In this document: positions 32,284 through 37,745 of the stretch, piece by piece
Layout of the letters: each line of letters starts with the position of its first letter
How positions within the stretch are numbered: position 1 is the stretch's first letter
Source: Paramuribaculum sp.
Lineage (GTDB): Bacteria; Bacteroidota; Bacteroidia; Bacteroidales; Muribaculaceae
Direction of reading: 5' to 3'
Length of the DNA stretch: 37,745 bases
NCBI GenBank assembly: GCA_029052015.1
Contig: JAIDJW010000005.1
Coordinates: forward strand, 1-37,745
Notes under the pieces: generated by a model
Seen by the model: the letters and a program-made list of their open reading frames with translations, nothing else
Told to the model about the DNA's origin: nothing
Databases searched by the model: none
Translations under genes and position numbers: made by a program

Positions 32284-35200
32284 ATGAGTAAATTCACTGA
32301 GTACGACCGTTTTAACCTGTCGGATATAAATAAGGAAGTGCTGGGCAAATGGAATGCCGAAGGGCTTTTCGAGCGCAGCGTAAAAGAGAGGGAGGGTTGC
32401 CCTTCATTTGTGTTTTACGAAGGTCCTCCTTCTGCCAACGGTATGCCGGGAATCCACCATGTGATGGCGCGCACCATCAAGGATATATTCTGCCGCTACA
32501 AGACAATGAAAGGCTTTCATGTCAAGCGCAAGGCGGGTTGGGACACCCACGGACTGCCTGTTGAGCTGGGCGTAGAGAAGAGCCTGGGCATCACCAAGGA
32601 GGATATCGGCAAGAAGATTTCGGTGGATGACTACAACGCGGCATGCCGCAGCGAGGTGATGAAGTATACCCGCGAGTGGGAGGCTCTCACCAATTCTATG
32701 GGCTACTGGGTGGATATGACCGACCCTTACATCACTTACGACAACAGATATATCGAGAGCGTGTGGTGGCTGCTGAAGCAGCTCTACGACAAGGGCTATC
32801 TCTACAAGGGCTACACCATACAGCCCTACTCGCCGGCAGCCGGAACGGGCCTGAGCTCGCACGAGCTGAACCAGCCGGGATGCTACCGCGATGTGAAGGA
32901 CACCACCTGCATAGCGCAGTTTGAGGTCACAAGCCCAACCCCGGCGATGACCGGCTGGGGCAAGCCTTATTTCCTGGCATGGACAACAACTCCGTGGACT
33001 CTGCCGAGCAACACCGCCCTGGCTGTGGGCCCGGCAATCAAATATGTCATAGCACGCACCTACAATCCCTACAGCGGAGAGAAGGTGACCGTTGTGCTCG
33101 CCGAGGAGCTGGTCAGCAGCGTGCTCGGCGGCAAGGGCGCGGATGTCGCGCTTGACGAGTACAAGAAGGGGGACAAGGTTGTGCCCTACCAGATTGTCGG
33201 CACCGCAACTGGCAGCGAGCTCACCGGCATCACTTATAAGCAGCTCATACCGTGGGTAAATCCGGGCGAAGGCGCCTTCCGCGTTATTCCCGGCGACTAT
33301 GTCACCACCGCGGACGGCACGGGCATAGTGCATATCGCCGGCACTTTCGGCGCGGACGACCTGCGCGTGTCGAAGCAAAACGGCGTGCCGCCGCTGCATC
33401 TCATTGACCGCGACGGCAATATCCGCCCGATGGTTGACCTCACCGGCCGCTTCTACCGCATAGAAGACCTCAGCCCCGAGTTCGTGAAAACCAATGTAGA
33501 TGTCGAGGCCTACACCCCCTGGGCGGGCAAGTATGTGAAAAACGCATACAATCCGGACGCAGCCGAAAATGCCGAGACTCTTGATGTTGAGCTGTGCATG
33601 ATGCTCAAGCAGCAGGGTCTCGCATTCAAGATAGAGAAGCATACCCACAGCTATCCCCACTGCTGGCGCACCGACAAGCCGGTGCTGTACTACCCGCTCG
33701 ACAGCTGGTTTATCCGCACCACGGCGGCGCGCGAAAAGCTGATGGACCTCAACACCACCATCAAGTGGAAGCCGCAGAGCACCGGCAGCGGCCGCTTCGG
33801 CAAGTGGCTGGAAAATCTTCAGGACTGGAACCTGAGCCGCAGCCGCTACTGGGGCACTCCCCTGCCGATATGGCGCACCGAGGACGCCGCTGAGGAGATA
33901 TGCATCGACAGCGTGGAGAGTCTTTTCGCCGAGATAGACAAGGCTGTGGCTGCGGGAGTGATGAAGAGCAATCCTTACCGTGACCGCGGATTCACTCCGG
34001 GCGACTACTCCAAGGCTAATTATGAGAAAATTGACCTGCACAGACCTTACGTCGACGATATAGTGCTCGTGTCCCCCTCCGGCAAGCCGATGAGAAGGGA
34101 GAGCGACTTGATTGACGTGTGGTTTGACAGCGGCTCGATGCCCTACGCGCAGATTCACTATCCGTTCGAAAACAAGGAGGCGTTTGACTCCGGCGAGCTT
34201 TTCCCCGCCGACTTCATTGCCGAGGGCGTCGACCAGACCCGCGGCTGGTTCTTCACGCTCCACGCGATTGCGGGCATGGTGTTCGGCGACAAGGCATACA
34301 AGGCAGTTGTGAGCAACGGACTCGTGCTCGACAAGGAGGGCAACAAGATGTCGAAGCGTCTCGGCAACGCCGTCAATCCCTTCGAAGCGATAGAGAAATT
34401 CGGCAGCGACCCGCTGAGATGGTACATGATTGCCAACTCGTCGCCATGGGACAACCTGAAGTTTGACGAGGCGGGAGTGCAGGAAGTTGCCCGCAAACTG
34501 TTTGCAACCTTATATAATACATATTCATTCTTCGCGCTCTACGCCAATGTCGACCAGTTTGACCCGACTGCCGAGCAGATACCTGTGAGCGAGCGCCCGG
34601 AGATTGACCGCTGGATACTGTCGCTGCTCAACAGCCTCATCAAGGAGGTTGACGAGTCGCTTGATGACTACGAGCCCACAAAAGCTGCCAGAGCCATCAA
34701 TGAATTTGTGTGCGACAACCTGAGCAACTGGTATGTGCGCCTCAACCGCAAGCGCTTCTGGGGCGGCGATATGGATGCCGACAAGCTGAGCGCTTACCAG
34801 ACACTCTACACCTGCCTGCGCACCGTGGCGCTGATTATAGCGCCGATAGCGCCCTTCTTTGCCGACCGGCTGTTCTGCGACCTCACCGCTGCCGCGGGCG
34901 AGAGCAAGTCGGTGCACCTCACCCTCTTCCCCGAGTCAGACTCCGCACTGATAGACAAGGCTCTGGAGGAGCGTATGCACCTTGCGCAGACCATCACCTC
35001 GATGGTGCTCGCGCTGCGCCGCAAGGCCAACATAAAGGTGCGCCAGCCGCTGCAGGCAATCATGGTGCCCGCGCTCAACGACTCTATGCGCAGCGCGCTC
35101 GAAAGCATCAAGCCTCTGCTGCTCGGCGAGGTAAACGTTAAGGAGCTGCAGATTGCCGACGGAAGCGGCGACGGCATCCTCGTCAAGAGAGTGAAGCCCG

Positions 35201-35709
35201 ACTTCAAGAAGCTCGGCCCGAAATTCGGCAAGGCCATGAAGCAGGTGGCTGCCGCCGTGCAGGCCATGAGCCAGGAAGCCATAGCGCGCCTGGAGAGCGA
35301 CGGCAAGGTAGAGCTCGACGCTGCCGGCACTCCGGCTGTGATAGAGCTGTGCGACGTGGAAATCATCTCGGAAGACATCCCCGGCTGGCTTGTTGCCAAC
35401 GAAGGAGCCGTGACTGTTGCTCTCGATGTCACAGTCACAGAGGAGCTGCGCCGCGAAGGCATTGCGCGCGACATTGTCAACCGCGTGCAGAACATCCGCA
35501 AGAGCCGCGGATTCGACATAACCGACCGAATCACCCTTGTGTTCGAGCCGAATGCCGAGACCGATGCCGCTGTGAGCGAATATGCCGGCTATATTGCGCG
35601 TCAGGTGCTTGCAGACAGCGTGGTTACAGCTCCAGTGGATGAACTTGCCGGGGTAGAGAACCTTGACCTTGACGGCACCGTTGTAAAGGTAGCAGTCAAT
35701 AAAGTATGA
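32284..35709 (+). CDS. ileS: Isoleucyl-tRNA synthetase
   Basis: IleRS charges tRNA-Ile and edits misactivated valine. The 1,141-residue protein shows the class Ia signature region GPPSANGMPGIHHVMARTIKD, in which the HIGH motif appears as GIHH (56-59), a form I recall from Bacteroides IleRS; RKAGWDTHGLPVELGVEK; the CP1 editing domain with AWTTTPWTLPSNTALAVGP (about 225-245) and DGTGIVHIAGTFGADD; DVWFDSGSMPYAQ; GVDQTRGWFFTLH; and the KMSKS loop NKMSKRLGNAVNP (about 687-699). An anticodon-binding domain and a long C-terminal region follow, as in the long, eukaryote-like IleRS type. It leads a run of five tightly packed genes. Confidence 0.97.
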   Translation: MSKFTEYDRFNLSDINKEVLGKWNAEGLFERSVKEREGCPSFVFYEGPPSANGMPGIHHVMARTIKDIFCRYKTMKGFHVKRKAGWDTHGLPVELGVEKSLGITKEDIGKKISVDDYNAACRSEVMKYTREWEALTNSMGYWVDMTDPYITYDNRYIESVWWLLKQLYDKGYLYKGYTIQPYSPAAGTGLSSHELNQPGCYRDVKDTTCIAQFEVTSPTPAMTGWGKPYFLAWTTTPWTLPSNTALAVGPAIKYVIARTYNPYSGEKVTVVLAEELVSSVLGGKGADVALDEYKKGDKVVPYQIVGTATGSELTGITYKQLIPWVNPGEGAFRVIPGDYVTTADGTGIVHIAGTFGADDLRVSKQNGVPPLHLIDRDGNIRPMVDLTGRFYRIEDLSPEFVKTNVDVEAYTPWAGKYVKNAYNPDAAENAETLDVELCMMLKQQGLAFKIEKHTHSYPHCWRTDKPVLYYPLDSWFIRTTAAREKLMDLNTTIKWKPQSTGSGRFGKWLENLQDWNLSRSRYWGTPLPIWRTEDAAEEICIDSVESLFAEIDKAVAAGVMKSNPYRDRGFTPGDYSKANYEKIDLHRPYVDDIVLVSPSGKPMRRESDLIDVWFDSGSMPYAQIHYPFENKEAFDSGELFPADFIAEGVDQTRGWFFTLHAIAGMVFGDKAYKAVVSNGLVLDKEGNKMSKRLGNAVNPFEAIEKFGSDPLRWYMIANSSPWDNLKFDEAGVQEVARKLFATLYNTYSFFALYANVDQFDPTAEQIPVSERPEIDRWILSLLNSLIKEVDESLDDYEPTKAARAINEFVCDNLSNWYVRLNRKRFWGGDMDADKLSAYQTLYTCLRTVALIIAPIAPFFADRLFCDLTAAAGESKSVHLTLFPESDSALIDKALEERMHLAQTITSMVLALRRKANIKVRQPLQAIMVPALNDSMRSALESIKPLLLGEVNVKELQIADGSGDGILVKRVKPDFKKLGPKFGKAMKQVAAAVQAMSQEAIARLESDGKVELDAAGTPAVIELCDVEIISEDIPGWLVANEGAVTVALDVTVTEELRREGIARDIVNRVQNIRKSRGFDITDRITLVFEPNAETDAAVSEYAGYIARQVLADSVVTAPVDELAGVENLDLDGTVVKVAVNKV

Positions 35710-35713
35710 TACT

Positions 35714-36100
35714 ATGAGCGAAAAAAAGACAAGATACAGCGACGAAGAGCTCCAGGAGTTCAAGACTCTCATTCTGGAGAAACTTGAGAAGGCACAGCAC
35801 GACTACGAGCTGCTCAAGGCCGATGTGACCAACAACGAGGGCAACGACATTGCCGACACCTCGCCGACATTCAAAATCCTTGAAGAGGGTGCGAGCACTC
35901 TCGGCAAAGAGGAGGCCGGACGCCTGGCACAGAGGCAGATGAAATTCATCCAGCACCTTCAGGCAGCTCTCGTGCGCATCGAAAACAAAACCTACGGCAT
36001 CTGCCGCGCTACCGGCGAGCTCATACCCAAGGAGCGTCTGCGCGCGGTGCCCCACGCCACTCTCGGCATAGACCAGAAGACCCAGAACACCAAGCATTGA
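35714..36100 (+). CDS. DksA/TraR-family protein with degenerate zinc finger
   Basis: The 128-residue protein has an N-terminal coiled-coil region (about 8-90, LQEFKTLILEKLEKAQHDYELLK ... KFIQHLQAALVRIENKTYGIC) followed by the TraR/DksA tail YGICRATGELIPKERLRAVPHATLGID. DksA proteins enter the RNA polymerase secondary channel and act with ppGpp. Of the four zinc-binding cysteines only Cys97 remains, as in many Bacteroidetes members, so no zinc finger is expected. A coiled-coil tip D-A motif of the DksA type is represented by EGNDIADTSPT (about 42-52). It lies four bases after ileS and overlaps the next start codon by one base. Confidence 0.85.
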   Translation: MSEKKTRYSDEELQEFKTLILEKLEKAQHDYELLKADVTNNEGNDIADTSPTFKILEEGASTLGKEEAGRLAQRQMKFIQHLQAALVRIENKTYGICRATGELIPKERLRAVPHATLGIDQKTQNTKH

Positions 36101-36729
36101 TGAAATCTCATAAAGGACTACTCGCCCTGGCGGTGATACTGGCCGTGGTTGTCATCGACCAGTTTATAAAAATCTGGGTAAAGACCCACTTCTATCTCGG
36201 AGAGGACTACCGGATAACCGACTGGTTTCAGCTTGTGTTCGTGCAGAACAACGGCATGGCTTTCGGCATGGAAATGGGCAGCAAACTGTTTCTGAGCCTG
36301 TTTCGCATCGTTGCAGTCTGCGGTCTCATATGGCTGATAGTGAGGATTCGCAACCGCTCATGGGTGAGTTGCGGCTTCATGGCGTGTCTGGCGCTCATCA
36401 CCGCCGGAGCAGCCGGCAATATAATCGACTGTGTGCTCTACGGCCTGATATTCAACAATCCTATGCCCCCCGAAGTGGCGGTGATGTTTCCCGAAGGCGG
36501 CGGATATGCACCGGTGTTTCACGGCATGGTGGTTGATATGTTTTACTTTCCGCTCTTCAGCTTCACCTGGCCCGACTGGATGCCATGGGTCGGCGGCGAC
36601 CGGTTTCTGTTCTTTCAGCCGGTGTTCAACTTCGCCGATGCAGCCATCTCAGTCGGCATGATAGTGATGCTGATATTCTACAGCAAGCACCTCACAACCG
36701 ACCACCATAGCGATAACGCTGCCGACTGA
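36100..36729 (+). CDS. lspA: Lipoprotein signal peptidase (signal peptidase II)
   Basis: LspA cleaves prolipoprotein signal peptides in front of the lipidated Cys; it would process the adaptor, DUF4827 and DUF4296 lipoproteins in this window. I use the ATG at 36100 (TGATG overlap with the previous stop) rather than the TTG at 36097. The 209 residues have four predicted membrane helices, VIDQFIKIWV in TM1, FVQNNGMAFGM, and the two catalytic aspartates in GNIIDCVLYG (Asp110) and FNFADAAISVG (Asp170). A loop of about 45 residues between them (PMPPEVAVMFPEGGG ... WPDWMPWVGGD) makes it longer than the E. coli enzyme, as usual in Bacteroidetes. Confidence 0.95.
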   Translation: MKSHKGLLALAVILAVVVIDQFIKIWVKTHFYLGEDYRITDWFQLVFVQNNGMAFGMEMGSKLFLSLFRIVAVCGLIWLIVRIRNRSWVSCGFMACLALITAGAAGNIIDCVLYGLIFNNPMPPEVAVMFPEGGGYAPVFHGMVVDMFYFPLFSFTWPDWMPWVGGDRFLFFQPVFNFADAAISVGMIVMLIFYSKHLTTDHHSDNAAD

Positions 36730-37541
36730 TGAAAACCATAGTGCCACACCTCCTTGCTATAGTCCTGCTGCTTGGCGCGGCGGGATGCTCGTCGCGTCCC
36801 GGCGGTGTGCTCGGCAAGGAAAAGATGGCGCGAGTGGTCGCCGACCTCACTGTGGCCGACGGGATTGTGGAGAGCGACCCGAGGAGTTTTCCAAACGACT
36901 CCGTAAAGCTGCTTTTCAAGCAATCCATCTACAAAAAACATGGTGTGACGCCAGAAGAAGTAGACTCATCCCTGAGGTGGTACGGCTACCACATGGACAA
37001 ATATCTGGAGGTATATGACCGCGCTATAGAGATTGTGGAGGAAAACATAGCAACAACCACTGCAAACGCCGGCGCCGTGAAAAGCACAGAGACCGTCAAG
37101 AGCATCTACGCTACCGAGGGCGACTCGGTTGACGTGTGGCCCGGTCAGCGCCTGAGACTTTTCGCTGCCAACCAGCCGAGCGACCTTATCATATTCAATG
37201 TGGCGAGCGACCGCAACTGGGAAGCCGGCGACGTGTACACCCTGCGCACACGCGCAACCGGAATACGGCGCCCGATGCGCCTCGAGCTGACAGCGGAATA
37301 TCAGGACGGCACACGCGACTACATCAGCTCCGACAACAGCGGAGACGGCTGGCAGCAGCTTGACCTGCCACTCAATCCCGACAAAACCGCCTCCCAGGTG
37401 TATGGCTATATAAGCTACACCCCCGGCGCAGGCGAATATGCCATAGCCGACTCGATAAGCCTTGTGCGCCGCAGGGCATCTGCCGTCACAGAGCCTATGC
37501 GCGCCGCAGTCAAGAGTTTCAGCTCATCCTATGGCAGATAA
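36729..37541 (+). CDS. DUF4296-containing lipoprotein
   Basis: The 270-residue product has a lipoprotein signal (MKTIVPHLLAIVLLLGAAGC, Cys20) and then the DUF4296 region, about 28-110: LGKEKMARVVADLTVADGIVE ... FKQSIYKKHGVTPEEVDSSLRWYGYHMDKYLEVYDRAIEIVEE, a helical segment with the Y-KHGVT--EFD-SL-WY pattern. The C-terminal 150 residues look beta-rich (DVWPGQRLRLFAANQPSDLIIFNV; GWQQLDLPLNP) and may be a carbohydrate-binding-like fold; I do not recognise that part. Its ATG overlaps the lspA stop by one base. Coupling to the signal peptidase that matures it is notable. Function unknown. Confidence 0.8.
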   Translation: MKTIVPHLLAIVLLLGAAGCSSRPGGVLGKEKMARVVADLTVADGIVESDPRSFPNDSVKLLFKQSIYKKHGVTPEEVDSSLRWYGYHMDKYLEVYDRAIEIVEENIATTTANAGAVKSTETVKSIYATEGDSVDVWPGQRLRLFAANQPSDLIIFNVASDRNWEAGDVYTLRTRATGIRRPMRLELTAEYQDGTRDYISSDNSGDGWQQLDLPLNPDKTASQVYGYISYTPGAGEYAIADSISLVRRRASAVTEPMRAAVKSFSSSYGR

Positions 37542-37745
37542 AACCATTGTCCTGGAACCCGGTCAGCGGGTAATGGCCCACAAAATCATCTACAATGGCA
37601 AGGAATACCCTATGTCCGTAGCTGGCATTGACACGCATGGCGAAGTGAGTGTAGCGCCCTTTGAGCGCGAAATACCCGGCACCGTATTCGTCAACGGCAC
37701 CATCCGGCTCCTCCCCTCCGCCAATCCCCCCGCCCTCGCCTACCG
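37531..37745 (+). CDS. Unrecognised protein, 3' end outside window
   Basis: This frame is absent from the ORF track because it runs off the end. From ATG 37531 it is open for 71 codons: MADKTIVLEPGQRVMAHKII, then YNGKEYPMSVAGIDTHGEVSVAPFEREIPGTVFVNGTIRL and a Pro/Ala-rich stretch. It overlaps the DUF4296 stop by 11 bases, continuing the tight packing of the run, which supports it as a real gene. There is no signal peptide; the visible part is beta-rich. I do not recognise the family. Confidence 0.6.
   Translation, partial: MADKTIVLEPGQRVMAHKIIYNGKEYPMSVAGIDTHGEVSVAPFEREIPGTVFVNGTIRLLPSANPPALAY

Noticed and set aside
32404-34263. 619-codon minus-strand ORF opposite ileS
   Set aside because: It lies wholly antisense to a certain IleRS gene and its translation is low-complexity without recognisable domains; a GC-rich shadow.

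Overview
The window looks like a chromosomal segment of a Bacteroidales bacterium. The protein families (a Bacteroidetes-type IleRS, a zinc-finger-poor DksA-like protein, DUF4827 and DUF4296 lipoproteins, sorting-tail surface proteins), the gene order ileS-dksA-lspA-DUF4296, and repeated matches to the Bacteroidetes promoter consensus (TTTG, about 20 bases, TAnnTTTG) all point there. High GC in coding regions makes Muribaculaceae my best guess; this is inference, not a database result.

Layout. 1-6.6 kb: the 3' part of a giant modular surface protein, a small beta-barrel protein, a phage-like small protein and an NlpC/P60 hydrolase with its own promoter and a foldable leader. 6.6-13.4 kb, mostly minus strand: a RecD/Dda-type helicase, then tsf, rpsB, rpsI and rplM in one direction; a plus-strand AraJ-like MFS exporter; then rpmA and rplU. 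13.7-22.7 kb: a four-gene tripartite efflux operon with one lipoprotein adaptor, two different RND permeases and a TolC-like channel between them, driven by a near-perfect promoter. 22.7-27.4 kb: NrnA-type DHH phosphoesterase, DUF4827 lipoprotein, GlmM, a second NlpC/P60 enzyme with SH3-like N-terminus, and a PAP2 phosphatase, tightly packed and envelope themed. 27.4-32.2 kb: a cluster of palindromic repeats followed by a second, complete giant surface protein paralogous to the first. 32.2-37.7 kb: ileS, a DksA/TraR-like gene, lspA, a DUF4296 lipoprotein and the start of an unrecognised gene, with overlapping or nearly touching ends.

Themes. Most genes serve either translation (six translation genes in the left half plus ileS) or the cell envelope (peptidoglycan precursor synthesis and cleavage, lipoprotein processing, efflux, surface display). 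The most notable non-coding structures are a mosaic family of intergenic palindromes present at four loci, a separate repeat-like hairpin element in the MFS leader, and a compact RNA-like fold before the first NlpC/P60 gene. Base composition also changes in two informative places: strand G/C skew reverses inside the efflux operon, and the first 650 bases or so of the second giant surface gene are far more AT-rich than the rest.

I found no tRNA, rRNA, CRISPR array, insertion-sequence transposase or integrase.
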